A DNA stretch of 64,000 nucleotides from an uncultured Rhizobium sp. (GTDB lineage Bacteria; Pseudomonadota; Alphaproteobacteria; Rhizobiales; Rhizobiaceae), in NCBI GenBank assembly GCA_945952315.1, contig CAMFIE010000019.1, positions 1-64,000 on the forward strand. Direction: 5' to 3'. A model generated the notes under the pieces. It did not search any database. It worked only from the letters and a program-made list of their open reading frames with translations, and was not told the DNA's origin. Shown here piece after piece: positions 41,854 to 50,888 of the stretch; positions within the stretch are counted from its first letter, which is position 1; each line of letters begins with the position of its first letter. The translations under genes were made by a program, and so were the position numbers.

Positions 41854-43185
41854 ATGGGACGTCTTTCACCTGGGATCACTTCCGGCCGGTTGAGCGACGC
41901 AGATTACGAGGCCAATTTCGCCGATCTGCATCCGCGGCTGGACAAGCATGAAGCGCTGGTCGCCTCCGACCGCTGCTATTTCTGTCACGACGCGCCGTGC
42001 ATGACGGCCTGTCCGACCTCGATCGACATTCCGATGTTCATTCGCCAGATTTCCACTGGCAATGCCATCGGGGCGGCGCATACGATTTTCGACCAGAACA
42101 TTCTGGGCGGCATGTGCGCCCGCGTCTGTCCCACCGAAACCCTGTGCGAACAGGCTTGCGTGCGCAACACTGCCGAGCATCGCCCGGTCGAGATCGGCCG
42201 CCTGCAGCGCTATGCGACCGACGTCGCCATTGAACAGAATGTCCAGTTCTATGAGCGTGCAGCGCCCACGGGCAAATCCGTCGCCGTCGTCGGCGCGGGT
42301 CCTGCCGGTCTCGCCGCCGCCCATCGTCTCGCCATGCACGGCCATGCCGTGACCGTGTTCGAGGCAAAGGAAAAGTCTGGCGGCCTCAACGAATATGGCA
42401 TCGCGACCTACAAGGCGACCGACAACATCGCCCAGCGCGAGGTGGATTACGTGCTGTCGATTGGAGGCATCACCGTGAAGCACGGCCAGAAGCTCGGCCG
42501 CGATTTCTCGCTCGCCGATCTCGCCGCCCGTCATGATGCGGTCTTCCTCGGCATCGGCCTTGCAGGCGTGAATGGCCTCAATGTCGAAGGCGAAAACCTC
42601 TCCGGCTGCACCGATGCGGTGGAGTTCATCGAAGGCCTGCGGCAGGCGAAAAACAAGGCGGATGTGGCCATTGGCCGTTCCGTCGTGGTGCTCGGTGGCG
42701 GCATGACGGCCATCGATGCCGCCGTGCAGGCCAAGCTGCTGGGTGCCGAAGAGGTGACGATTGCCTATCGTCGCGGCAAGGAAAACATGAATGCCTCGCC
42801 CTTCGAGCAGGATCTCGCTGCCTCAAAGGGCGTTACCATCCGCCACTGGCTGCAGCCGAAGCGGGTTCTGGGCGACGGCAGCAAGGTGACCGGCATCGAG
42901 CTGGAATACACCGCACTCACCTCCGCAGGCCTTGCCGGAACCGGCGAAACCGTGACGCTTCGGGCCGATCAGGTGCTGAAGGCGATTGGCCAGAGCTTCG
43001 AGGCAGACGGCCTCGGTGGTCTGGAGATCAAGGGTGGCCGCGTGGTGATCGACGCGGAAGGCCGCACCTCCATGCCGAAGGTCTGGGCCGGTGGCGACTG
43101 CGTGAAGCTTGGCGAAGACCTGACGGTGACCTCGGTTGCCCAGGGCCGCGATGCCGCAATGTCGATCCACCGCGCGCTTGCCTGA
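41854..43185 (+). CDS. preT: NAD-dependent dihydropyrimidine dehydrogenase subunit PreT
   Basis: The product is 443 residues from the ATG at 41854. The N-terminal part has the cysteine-rich iron-sulfur region (DRCYFCHDAPCMTACP, then MCARVCPTETLCEQACV). Next comes FAD binding (VAVVGAGPAGLAAAHRLAMHG), then NAD(P)H binding (VVVLGGGMTAIDAAVQAKLLGA) and a final GGDCVKLGEDLTVTSVAQG. With PreA it reduces uracil and thymine to the dihydro forms, the first step of reductive pyrimidine breakdown. The preA gene follows after 29 bases. Confidence 0.95.
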   Translation: MGRLSPGITSGRLSDADYEANFADLHPRLDKHEALVASDRCYFCHDAPCMTACPTSIDIPMFIRQISTGNAIGAAHTIFDQNILGGMCARVCPTETLCEQACVRNTAEHRPVEIGRLQRYATDVAIEQNVQFYERAAPTGKSVAVVGAGPAGLAAAHRLAMHGHAVTVFEAKEKSGGLNEYGIATYKATDNIAQREVDYVLSIGGITVKHGQKLGRDFSLADLAARHDAVFLGIGLAGVNGLNVEGENLSGCTDAVEFIEGLRQAKNKADVAIGRSVVVLGGGMTAIDAAVQAKLLGAEEVTIAYRRGKENMNASPFEQDLAASKGVTIRHWLQPKRVLGDGSKVTGIELEYTALTSAGLAGTGETVTLRADQVLKAIGQSFEADGLGGLEIKGGRVVIDAEGRTSMPKVWAGGDCVKLGEDLTVTSVAQGRDAAMSIHRALA

Positions 43186-43214
43186 GCCGCAACCGGAATT
43201 TTGAGGACAAGACC

Positions 43215-44528
43215 ATGGCTGATCTTCGCAACAATTTCGTCGGCATCAAATCGCCGAACCCCTTCTGGCTTGCCTCGGCTCCGCCGACGGACAAGGCCTA
43301 TAATGTGGAACGCGCCTTCAAGGCGGGCTGGGGCGGCGTCGTCTGGAAGACGCTCGGCTCGGAAGGCCCGCCGGTCGTCAATGTCAACGGCCCGCGTTAT
43401 GGCGCGATCTGGGGCGCTGACCGCCGCCTGCTCGGTCTCAACAATATCGAACTGATCACCGATCGCCCGCTGCAGGTCAACCTGCAGGAAATGAAGCAGG
43501 TGAAGATGAACTGGCCCGACCGGGCGCTCATCGCCTCGATCATGGTGCCCTGCGTGGAAGAGGAGTGGAAGGCGATCCTGCCGCTCGTCGAGGAGACGGG
43601 CGCAGACGGCATCGAGCTGAACTTCGGCTGTCCGCACGGCATGTCGGAGCGCGGCATGGGTGCGGCCGTCGGGCAGGTGCCGGAATATATCGAGATGGTG
43701 GTGCGCTGGTGCAAGCAGTATACGCGCATGCCGGTGATCACCAAGCTGACGCCGAACATCACCGACATCCGCCGTCCGGCGCGGGCCGCAAAGGCAGGCG
43801 GCACCGATGCGGTTTCGCTGATCAACACGATCAATTCCATCGTGTCTGTCGATCTCGATACGTTCGCCCCCAGCCCGACCGTCGACGGCAAGGGCACCCA
43901 TGGCGGCTATTGTGGCCCGGCGGTAAAACCGATCGCGCTGAACATGGTGGCCGAAATCGCCCGCGATCCTGAAACCTACGGCCTGCCGATCTCCGGCATC
44001 GGCGGCGTGACCACCTGGCGCGATGCCGCGGAATTCCTGGCGCTCGGCGCCGGCAATGTGCAGGTCTGCACCGCGGCCATGACCTATGGCTTCAAGATCG
44101 TGCAGGAAATGATCACCGGTCTTTCCGACTGGATGGACTCCAAAGGTCACAAGACGCTCGACGATATTTCCGGACGCGCGGTGCCGAATGTCACCGACTG
44201 GAAATATCTCAACCTCAACTACATTTCGAAGGCCCATATCGATCAGGATGCCTGCATCAAGTGCGGCCGCTGCCATATCGCCTGCGAGGATACGTCCCAC
44301 CAGGCAATCACCGACATGGTCAATGGCGTGCGCCAGTTCGAGGTGAAGGAAGAGGAATGCGTCGGCTGCAATCTCTGCGTCAATGTCTGCCCGGTCGAAA
44401 ACTGCATCACCATGGTGCCGCTCGCTGCCGGAACCATCGACCAGCGCACCGGCAAGCCGGTTGACCCGAACTACGCCAACTGGACGACCCACCCGAACAA
44501 TCCGACCGCCGTTCAGGCGGCAGAATAA
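43215..44528 (+). CDS. preA: NAD-dependent dihydropyrimidine dehydrogenase subunit PreA
   Basis: The product is 437 residues. The FMN barrel resembles dihydroorotate dehydrogenase: FVGIKSPNPFWLASAPPTD, NFGCPHGMSERGMG with the catalytic cysteine, and ISGIGGVTTWRDAAEFLALGA. The C-terminus has two [4Fe-4S] motifs, CIKCGRCHIACED and CVGCNLCVNVCPVENC. It carries the pyrimidine-reducing site and takes electrons from PreT. A GC-rich hairpin 27 bases after the stop ends the preTA operon. Confidence 0.95.
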   Translation: MADLRNNFVGIKSPNPFWLASAPPTDKAYNVERAFKAGWGGVVWKTLGSEGPPVVNVNGPRYGAIWGADRRLLGLNNIELITDRPLQVNLQEMKQVKMNWPDRALIASIMVPCVEEEWKAILPLVEETGADGIELNFGCPHGMSERGMGAAVGQVPEYIEMVVRWCKQYTRMPVITKLTPNITDIRRPARAAKAGGTDAVSLINTINSIVSVDLDTFAPSPTVDGKGTHGGYCGPAVKPIALNMVAEIARDPETYGLPISGIGGVTTWRDAAEFLALGAGNVQVCTAAMTYGFKIVQEMITGLSDWMDSKGHKTLDDISGRAVPNVTDWKYLNLNYISKAHIDQDACIKCGRCHIACEDTSHQAITDMVNGVRQFEVKEEECVGCNLCVNVCPVENCITMVPLAAGTIDQRTGKPVDPNYANWTTHPNNPTAVQAAE

Positions 44529-44555
44529 GGTTCCTCCCGAACCCGCCTTGGAAAT

Positions 44556-44582
44556 GGCCGGGCCGCAAGGTCCGGCCTCTTT
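44556..44582 (+). terminator. Terminator after preA
   Basis: Arms GGCCGGGCC and GGTCCGGCC flank a GCAA loop (44556-44577), followed by a short T-rich stretch (TCTTTC). Confidence 0.7.
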
Positions 44583-44803
44583 CGTGCGTGCCGTTCAGAA
44601 ACAGTTCAGCATCTGGCGAAACGGCTCGCTTACCCTTTCAGTTTGCGCTGAATTAACAGGATACGTGTAGGGTACAACTATCACGCGGGAAAATTGCCGC
44701 GCTGAGGGGTGGACAGGATGTCTGGCCCGGAATGCAGATGTTTCCTTTTCCAAGAACAAGAATGACCCCGCAAGAAGACGGGGCAATCGAACAGGAGCAC
44801 CGC

Positions 44804-45052
44804 ATGAATCTTTCTGCTGAAAATCAGTCGCCTTCTCCGGCCAAGCCTGCTGAACTGCCGAGCGCCCAGGATCTGCGTCGCCTGCGCGGCTACAGCCTTG
44901 CCGATCTCGCCGAAACCTGCGGCCTGACGGAACACGAAATCGCCCGCATCGAGGCCGGTGAGGAAGTGGCCCTGCCCTATCTCTCCCGCGTCGCCGCAGC
45001 ACTGCGCCATCCGGTGGAGCAGATCCGCGAATATCGCCGCATCATGCACTGA
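44804..45052 (+). CDS. Small XRE-type helix-turn-helix protein
   Basis: The product is 82 residues from the ATG at 44804, which has CAGGAG at the right distance; upstream in-frame ATG codons at 44762 and 44732 are less supported. The helix-turn-helix is DLRRLRGYSLADLAETCGLTEHEIARIEAG, followed by YLSRVAAALRHPVEQI. It is probably a DNA-binding regulator. It stands alone between preA and a ribbon-helix-helix gene, with its own terminator. Confidence 0.8.
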   Translation: MNLSAENQSPSPAKPAELPSAQDLRRLRGYSLADLAETCGLTEHEIARIEAGEEVALPYLSRVAAALRHPVEQIREYRRIMH

Positions 45053-45077
45053 TCAACACATCACAAAGCGCTCGATC

Positions 45078-45115
45078 AAGGGCATCCGGTGCCATCCGGG
45101 TGCCCTTTCATTTTT
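45078..45115 (+). terminator. Terminator after the XRE gene
   Basis: Twelve-base arms AAGGGCATCCGG (45078-45089) and CCGGGTGCCCTT (45096-45107) pair with a single G-U wobble and are followed by TCATTTTT. Confidence 0.85.
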
Positions 45116-45217
45116 GCAGCCTCAAAATTGATGAAATCCAATTTTTTTACACAACAGGGCTTTTCAAGAGAATTTTTCAGAACTAATTAATATGTAGATT
45201 TTCTCAGGAACGAGTCC

Positions 45218-45430
45218 ATGGCCCTTTCGGTAAAGCTTTGCGCGCGCCTCGATCAGAAACTGCGCGATCTGGCGGAAGAGATGCAGTGCAGCCGTCACTT
45301 TCTGATGTGCGAGGCAATCCGCATCTATGTGGAAACCGAGGAGATGAAGCGGTTTCAGGCAAAAACCTCCGTCGCGCTGTCCGGTGAACCAAAGCCGGAC
45401 GAGGATAAACCGCGCACCTATCAGTCCTGA
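45218..45430 (+). CDS. Ribbon-helix-helix (CopG-like) small protein
   Basis: The product is 70 residues. The N-terminal 45 residues fit a ribbon-helix-helix: SVKLCARLDQKLRDLAEEM followed by CSRHFLMCEAIRIYVETEEM. Such proteins bind DNA as dimers and often act as antitoxins or autorepressors. No toxin gene follows; the next gene is a DMT exporter. The upstream gap is AT-rich (TTTTTTACAC near 45150), so it probably has its own promoter. Confidence 0.75.
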   Translation: MALSVKLCARLDQKLRDLAEEMQCSRHFLMCEAIRIYVETEEMKRFQAKTSVALSGEPKPDEDKPRTYQS

Positions 45431-45532
45431 TCCCTCCGACCTTTTTGCCCCAGCTTTACAGGCTGCGCCTGAAGGAGTAGCGCTGATCCCGGTTCTGCGG
45501 AACCGGTGATTTGACAGGACAGGCAATTTTCC

Positions 45533-46453
45533 ATGATCGAGCAGGAAGAAGCGGCGGCACGGGCAAAGATCAAGCGCGGGCGGGCGCTCGCCCATCTTGC
45601 CATGCTGGCCTTTGCCGCGCTGATTGCCGGTTCCTTTTCCTTCGGTGGCATTGCCGCGCATGCGATGGATACAGGCGTGCTCACCTTCGTGCGCTATGTG
45701 CTGGCCTCCGTTGTGATGGCAATCCTTGCCTTCGGCATCATGCGCCTGCCCTTTCACTGGCCGAAAGCCTTCTGGCGCTTCGTCATCCTGGGCACGATCA
45801 TTTCGGTCTACATGCTGACCATGTTCAAGGCGCTGGAATTTACCAGCCCGGTTTCGACCGGCGCGGTCTTCACGCTGATGCCCTTGATGAGCGCCGGTTT
45901 TGCCCTTCTGATCAACCGTCAGAAGACCCGCTCCACCGTGCTGGTCAGTCTGGTGATTGCGGCTGCCGGAGCAATCTGGGTGATCTTCCGCGGCGATGTG
46001 CAGGCGATCCTTGCCTTCGATGTCGGGCGCGGGGAAATGATCTATTTCGTCGGCGTCGTCGCTCACGCCCTCTATGTACCGCTGATCCGCACCTTTGACC
46101 GGGGCGAGCATCCGGTGATTTTCGGCTTCTGGGTGAATGCGGTAGCGATGGTCGTGCTGTTCTTATGGGCGATCCCGCGCTTCGGACAGATGGATTTTTC
46201 AAGCGTCGGTCTCAATGTCTGGGCAGCGATCCTCTACCTCGCCGTTGTCACGACGGCCATCACCTTCATGCTGCTGCAATATGCGTCCATGCGCCTGCCC
46301 GCACCCAAAGTGCTGGCCTATGGCTATCTCACGCCCTCCTTCATCATTCTGCTGGAAGGCCTGATGGGCCATGGCTGGGTGAGCCTCACGGTCGTTGCCG
46401 GGGCTTTCGTCACCGCCTGCGGCCTTGCCTGGATGGCCGCACTGAAGGATTGA
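45533..46453 (+). CDS. EamA/DMT-family transporter
   Basis: The product is 306 residues with ten hydrophobic spans in two EamA repeats. Repeat 1 runs from about residue 20 (LAMLAFAALIAGSFSFGGIAAHAMD, then FRFVILGTIISVYMLTMFKALEFTSPVSTGAVF). Repeat 2 begins near residue 165 and ends MGHGWVSLTVVAGAFVTACGLAWMAA. DMT proteins export or import metabolites such as amino acids or nucleobases. It sits between pyrimidine genes and converges on rutR, their stops being adjacent. A pyrimidine-related substrate is possible but unproven. Confidence 0.88.
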   Translation: MIEQEEAAARAKIKRGRALAHLAMLAFAALIAGSFSFGGIAAHAMDTGVLTFVRYVLASVVMAILAFGIMRLPFHWPKAFWRFVILGTIISVYMLTMFKALEFTSPVSTGAVFTLMPLMSAGFALLINRQKTRSTVLVSLVIAAAGAIWVIFRGDVQAILAFDVGRGEMIYFVGVVAHALYVPLIRTFDRGEHPVIFGFWVNAVAMVVLFLWAIPRFGQMDFSSVGLNVWAAILYLAVVTTAITFMLLQYASMRLPAPKVLAYGYLTPSFIILLEGLMGHGWVSLTVVAGAFVTACGLAWMAALKD

Positions 46454-47116
46454 TCAGGCACCCTCGCCCTTCGGTTTCTGCTTCATCGCCAGCCCATTGA
46501 TGAAAAGCTGTTCGAGAAAACGGGCGGCATCGTCAAACCGCCCCTCGCCCGCATGGTCCTGCCCGAGTACTGCGCGCACCTGCACATCGAAATCCGCATA
46601 ATGCTGGGTGGTGGACCAGATCGAGAAAATCAGGTGATAGGGATCGCATTTGGCAATCTTGCCGGCCCGCGTCCAGGCGCGGATCACCGCCGCCTTTTCA
46701 TCGACCAGTTCCTTCAGCGGACCCTTCAGCTCGTCCTCGATATGGGGCGCGCCCTGCAGCACCTCGTTGGCGAACAGACGCGATTCCCTGGGGTAATCCC
46801 GCGCCATCTCCAGCTTGCGGCGAATGTAGGAGCGGATTTCCTGCTGCGGATCGCCTTCGGCATCGAATCTGCGCAAGGGATCGAGCCAGGTCTGAAGCAC
46901 CCGGTCGATCAGCGCCCGGTGAACCGCTTCCTTGGTGCGGAAGTAATAGAGCAGATTGGGCTTCGACATGCCCGCGACCTCGGCGATCTGGTCGATCGTC
47001 GCGCCGCGGAAGCCGTTTTGCGAAAAGACATCAAGGGCGGCACTGAGGATCTGCTCCTCCTTCTCCTCCTGAATACGGGTTCGCCGCATGGTTCTTGCCG
47101 CCCGTGGCGCTGCCAT
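46454..47116 (-). CDS. rutR: RutR-like TetR-family pyrimidine-utilisation regulator
   Basis: The product is 220 residues from the ATG at 47116 (GGAAGAAA upstream); an in-frame extension to 47251 is unsupported. The helix-turn-helix reads ILSAALDVFSQNGFRGATIDQIAEVAGMSKPNLLYYFRTKEAVH. The core (DYPRESRLFANEVLQGAPHIEDEL and IWSTTQHYADFDVQVRAVLG) closely follows E. coli RutR, which binds uracil and thymine. It is divergent from the amidohydrolase gene. A near-consensus RutR box lies between them. Confidence 0.9.
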   Translation of the reverse strand: MAAPRAARTMRRTRIQEEKEEQILSAALDVFSQNGFRGATIDQIAEVAGMSKPNLLYYFRTKEAVHRALIDRVLQTWLDPLRRFDAEGDPQQEIRSYIRRKLEMARDYPRESRLFANEVLQGAPHIEDELKGPLKELVDEKAAVIRAWTRAGKIAKCDPYHLIFSIWSTTQHYADFDVQVRAVLGQDHAGEGRFDDAARFLEQLFINGLAMKQKPKGEGA

Positions 47117-47306
47117 TTCCGTTTCTTCCGTCAAGAAGCGTTCCTCAAACCGTGCTCTTATCTTTGCCGAAACCCGTTGGCGATCAAGCACAAAGTGCAG
47201 CTTTCCGGTACGGTTGACAACTAGCCCCCGCTTTTTGAAAAAGCACCACACAATTTATCGCTCCAGCCGGAATTTGCTCTTGAGTGCGGCGGGAGAAGCT
47301 GTAATG

Positions 47307-47322
47307 TTTACCAATCGGTCAA
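47307..47322 (+). promoter_or_regulatory. RutR box in the rutR-amidohydrolase intergenic region
   Basis: TTTACCAATCGGTCAA matches 12 of the 14 informative positions of the E. coli RutR consensus TTGACCA-N2-TGGTCAA. It lies in the 332-base divergent gap, 127 bases before the amidohydrolase start. A perfect leader hairpin GGCGGAT-AAAG-ATCCGCC (47408-47425) lies further down, close to the start codon. Confidence 0.7.
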
Positions 47323-47448
47323 ATTCTCGGAGAGACAAGCCCAAGGCAGCCTCCGGAATGACGGGCGGGCGCAAGGCCCTGCACAGGACGGCCGAACGGG
47401 AACGAAAGGCGGATAAAGATCCGCCGACAACAGGTGAGGATGACCCGC

Positions 47449-48702
47449 ATGGTGGCAGCACCCGGCGAAAATATGCGCGTGAATGGTGACCGGCTCTGGG
47501 ACATGCTGATGGACATGGCCAAGATTGGCCCCGGCATCGCAGGCGGCAACAACCGGCAGACATTGACGGATGAGGATGGCGAGGGCCGCAGGCTCTTCCA
47601 GCGCTGGTGCGAGACGGCCGGTCTGACCATGGGTGTCGATACCATGGGCAACATGTTCTTCACGCGGCCCGGCACCGATCCGGATGCATTGCCGGTCTAT
47701 GTCGGCTCCCATCTCGACACGCAGCCCACCGGCGGCAAGTTCGATGGCGTGCTTGGCGTGCTCGCCGCGCTTGAGGTCGTGCAGTCGATGAACGATCTCG
47801 GCATCAGGACGAAGCATCCGGTGGTCGTCACCAACTGGACGAATGAGGAAGGCGCGCGCTTTGCCCCCGCCATGCTCGCCTCCGGCGTGTTTGCCGGGGT
47901 GCTGGACGAGGCCTGGGCGAAAGAACGCACCGATGCCAAGGGCAAGAAATTCGGCGAGGAGCTGAAGCGGATCGGCTGGGAAGGTTCAGAACCGGTCGGC
48001 GCCCGCAAGATGAAGGCCTTCCTCGAATATCACATCGAACAGGGCCCGATTCTGGAAGCCGAAGGCAAGGATATCGGCGTCGTCACCCACGGGCAGGGCC
48101 TGTGGTGGCTGCAGGTGACGCTGACCGGCAAGGAAGCCCATACCGGCTCGACCCCGATGCCGATGCGCAAGAATGCCTCGCTTGCGATGGGCCGCATTCT
48201 CGAACTCGTCAACACCATCGCGATGGACAACCAGCCCTCCGCCGTCGGCGGCGTCGGCCATATCGAGGTCTCGCCCGGCTCGCGCAACGTGTTGCCGGGC
48301 AAGGTGGTCTTCACGGTGGATTTCCGCTCGCCGAACCAGGCGACGCTTGACGCGATGAAGGCCCGGTTCGAGGCCGAAGCACCGAAGATCGTCGAACCGA
48401 TGGGCGTCGGCATCACCATCGAGCCGGTTGGCCATTTCGACCCCGTGACCTTCAGCCCGGAGCTCACCACCACCATCCGCAATGCGGCCGAGCGGCTCGG
48501 CTACTCCCACCGCGACATCATCTCCGGCGCTGGCCACGATGCCTGCTGGATGAACAAGGTCGCCCCGACCGCGATGATCTTCTGCCCCTGCGTGGACGGC
48601 CTTTCGCACAACGAGGCCGAGGACATTTCAAAGGAATGGGCAAGTGCGGGTGCCGATGTGCTGCTGCACGCGGTGATCGAAACGGCGGTGATTGCGGAGT
48701 AG
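47449..48702 (+). CDS. N-carbamoyl-beta-alanine amidohydrolase (Zn-dependent M20-type)
   Basis: The product is 417 residues from the ATG at 47449, where GAGG is well spaced; ATG 47440 and GTG 47434 are alternatives. Metal-binding segments are VYVGSHLDTQPTGGKFDGVLGVLAAL, WTNEEGARFAPAMLASG and EYHIEQGP. The DUF-type dimerisation domain contains LTGKEAHTGSTPMPMRKNA, and the last metal histidine is in DGLSHNEAED. The family holds allantoate amidohydrolases, hydantoin carbamoylases and beta-ureidopropionases. Neighbouring dihydropyrimidinase and rutR genes favour the last reaction, which releases beta-alanine, CO2 and ammonia. Confidence 0.92.
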   Translation: MVAAPGENMRVNGDRLWDMLMDMAKIGPGIAGGNNRQTLTDEDGEGRRLFQRWCETAGLTMGVDTMGNMFFTRPGTDPDALPVYVGSHLDTQPTGGKFDGVLGVLAALEVVQSMNDLGIRTKHPVVVTNWTNEEGARFAPAMLASGVFAGVLDEAWAKERTDAKGKKFGEELKRIGWEGSEPVGARKMKAFLEYHIEQGPILEAEGKDIGVVTHGQGLWWLQVTLTGKEAHTGSTPMPMRKNASLAMGRILELVNTIAMDNQPSAVGGVGHIEVSPGSRNVLPGKVVFTVDFRSPNQATLDAMKARFEAEAPKIVEPMGVGITIEPVGHFDPVTFSPELTTTIRNAAERLGYSHRDIISGAGHDACWMNKVAPTAMIFCPCVDGLSHNEAEDISKEWASAGADVLLHAVIETAVIAE

Positions 48703-48732
48703 GGCGGAACGATCTGAACACATGAGGTTCAC

Positions 48733-49206
48733 ATGACGACCAACCCGATCACCAAGCGCCTTCCCGGAAAGACAAGTCAGGCGCGGCGGTTGCGGGAAGA
48801 GGAAACGGAAGTCGAATATCGTTTGTGGGGAGAGCTGCGCAACCGGCTTCTCAATGGATTCAAATTCACAAGGCAAGTACCACTTGGGCCTTACATTGTG
48901 GATTTTCTCTGCCGCGAGCGACGCCTGATTGTAGAACTGGACGGGCATCAGCATGTGGAGAACACCAGGGATGAACGCCGAACCGGATGGCTTAACCGGC
49001 AGGGTTATGATGTCATCCGGTTCTGGAACCATGAGGTGAATGCCGAACGAAGGGCCGTGCTCGATACAATCATTGCAGCGTTGGAAGGTCGATTGCAGCA
49101 GCGCTGTGACGTCACGCGCTTCTTCCCAGCAAACGCCGCGCAAGCCGCCCCCTCACCCGGCGCATTCGCGCCACCCTCTCCCCGATGGGGCGAGGAGGGC
49201 GTATGA
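48733..49206 (+). CDS. DUF559 endonuclease-like protein with repeat-derived C-terminus
   Basis: The product is 157 residues. Residues 15-115 are a DUF559 (Vsr/restriction-endonuclease-like) domain: ARRLREEETEVEYRLWGELRN, then FTRQVPLGPYIVDFLCRERRLIVELDGHQH and GYDVIRFWNHEV, with the D-x(n)-E-x-D catalytic layout. The last 20 residues (from about AAPSPGAFAPPSPRWGEEG) are encoded by a mosaic repeat that begins at about 49146. The original stop was probably lost when the repeat inserted. It interrupts an otherwise functional pyrimidine cluster and is unrelated to it. Confidence 0.82.
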   Translation: MTTNPITKRLPGKTSQARRLREEETEVEYRLWGELRNRLLNGFKFTRQVPLGPYIVDFLCRERRLIVELDGHQHVENTRDERRTGWLNRQGYDVIRFWNHEVNAERRAVLDTIIAALEGRLQQRCDVTRFFPANAAQAAPSPGAFAPPSPRWGEEGV

Positions 49207-49272
49207 GGATATCTCCGCTTGTCCCTTCTCCCCTCGGGGAGAAGGTGCCGGCAGGCGGATGAGGGGCCAGAC
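49146..49272. repeat. RIME-like intergenic mosaic repeat
   Basis: The repeat has inverted outer arms of the type CCCCTCAxCCGGC...(GCCGG)xGGATGAGGGG, with an inner CTTCTCCCC/GGGGAGAAGG palindrome. It is related to the repeat at 26253-26375. Its left arm supplies the 3' coding end of the DUF559 gene. Confidence 0.75.
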
Positions 49273-49318
49273 CATTTGCCCGGGCAACCGGGCGCAAAAA
49301 ACAAAAGAGGGAGCATCC

Positions 49319-50773
49319 ATGAGCACCATCATCAAGAATGGCACCATCGTTACCGCGGATCTGACCTACAAGGCGGATGTGAAGGTTGAGGGGGGCAGGA
49401 TTGTCGAGATCGGGCAGAACCTTTCGGGTGGCACGGTTCTGGATGCGACCGGCTGTTATGTGATGCCGGGCGGGATTGATCCGCATACCCATCTCGAAAT
49501 GCCGTTCATGGGCACCTATTCCTCCGACGATTTCGAAAGCGGCACGCGGGCAGGTCTGGCGGGCGGCACGACCATGGTGGTGGACTTTGCACTGCCCTCC
49601 CCCGGCCAGTCGCTGCTCGATGCGCTGTCCATGTGGCACAACAAGACGAGCCGCGCGACCGCCGACTATTCCTTCCATATGGCGATCACCTGGTGGGGCG
49701 AGCAGGTGTTCAACGAGATGGCCACCATCGTCAATGACAAGGGCATCAATTCCTTCAAGCATTTCATGGCCTACAAGGGCGCACTGATGGTGGATGATGA
49801 CGAGATGTTCTCGTCCTTCCAGCGCGTCGGCGAGCTGGGCGCTCTGGCCATGGTTCATGCGGAAAACGGCGACGTGGTCGCGCAGATGCAGGCAAAGCTT
49901 CTGGCCGCCGGCAACAACGGCCCCGAGGCCCATGCCTATTCCCGCCCCGCCGAAGTGGAGGGCGAAGCCACCAACCGCGCGATCATGATTGCAGATATGG
50001 CAGGCGTTCCGCTTTATGTGGTGCATACATCCTGCGAGCAGGCGCATGAGGCCATCCGCCGCGCAAGGCAGAAGGGCATGCGTGTCTATGGTGAGCCGCT
50101 GATCCAGCACCTGACGCTGGACGAGAGCGAATATGCCCATCCCGACTGGGACCATGCGGCACGGCGCGTGATGTCGCCGCCCTTCCGCTCGAAGGCGCAT
50201 CAGGACAGCCTCTGGGCCGGTCTTTCTTCCGGCTCGCTGCAGGTGGTCGCAACCGACCACTGCGCCTTCACCACCGAGCAGAAGCGCTTCGGTGTCGGCG
50301 ATTTCACCAGGATCCCGAACGGCACGGGCGGGCTTGAAGACCGCATGCCGATGCTGTGGACCAACGGCGTGAACACCGGCCGCATCACCATGAACGAATT
50401 CGTGGCGGTGACCTCCACCAACATCGCCAAGATCCTCAACATGTATCCGAAAAAGGGCGCGATCCTTGTCGGCGCCGATGCCGATATCGTGGTCTGGGAT
50501 CCGGCGAAGAAGAAGACGATTTCGGCAGGCAGCCAGCAATCGGCTATCGATTACAATGTCTTCGAAGGCAAGGAAGTCGTCGGCCTTCCACGCTTCACGC
50601 TGACGCGCGGCCATGTCGCCATCAATGACGGCAAGGTGGATACGCGCGAGGGCCATGGCGAATTCGTCAAGCGCCCGCCGGTCACACCGGTCAACAAGGC
50701 GCTGTCCACCTGGAAGGAAATCACCGCGCCGCGCAAGGTGCAGCGCTCCGGCATTCCGGCCAGCGGGGTGTGA
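49319..50773 (+). CDS. hydA: Dihydropyrimidinase (D-hydantoinase type)
   Basis: The product is 484 residues from the ATG at 49319 (GAGGGAGC site). The cyclic amidohydrolase motifs are complete. PGGIDPHTHLEMPFMG supplies two zinc histidines, INSFKHFMAYKG the carboxylated lysine, and YVVHTSCEQAHEAI and QVVATDHCAFTTEQK the remaining ligands. The C-terminus matches the bacterial hydantoinase group (EGKEVVGLPRFTLTRGHVA). It opens the ring of dihydrouracil to N-carbamoyl-beta-alanine, the second pathway step. The transporter operon follows. Confidence 0.95.
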   Translation: MSTIIKNGTIVTADLTYKADVKVEGGRIVEIGQNLSGGTVLDATGCYVMPGGIDPHTHLEMPFMGTYSSDDFESGTRAGLAGGTTMVVDFALPSPGQSLLDALSMWHNKTSRATADYSFHMAITWWGEQVFNEMATIVNDKGINSFKHFMAYKGALMVDDDEMFSSFQRVGELGALAMVHAENGDVVAQMQAKLLAAGNNGPEAHAYSRPAEVEGEATNRAIMIADMAGVPLYVVHTSCEQAHEAIRRARQKGMRVYGEPLIQHLTLDESEYAHPDWDHAARRVMSPPFRSKAHQDSLWAGLSSGSLQVVATDHCAFTTEQKRFGVGDFTRIPNGTGGLEDRMPMLWTNGVNTGRITMNEFVAVTSTNIAKILNMYPKKGAILVGADADIVVWDPAKKKTISAGSQQSAIDYNVFEGKEVVGLPRFTLTRGHVAINDGKVDTREGHGEFVKRPPVTPVNKALSTWKEITAPRKVQRSGIPASGV

Positions 50774-50888
50774 ACTGTCGGCAACCGCCCCTTTCGCAAA
50801 GGCGCAAGGGGCGGTACTGGCTTCATGAGGGGGCATGTCCGGGCCGATCCGGCCACCGGATGCGAAAACGAATGTGGGACGCCACGAA

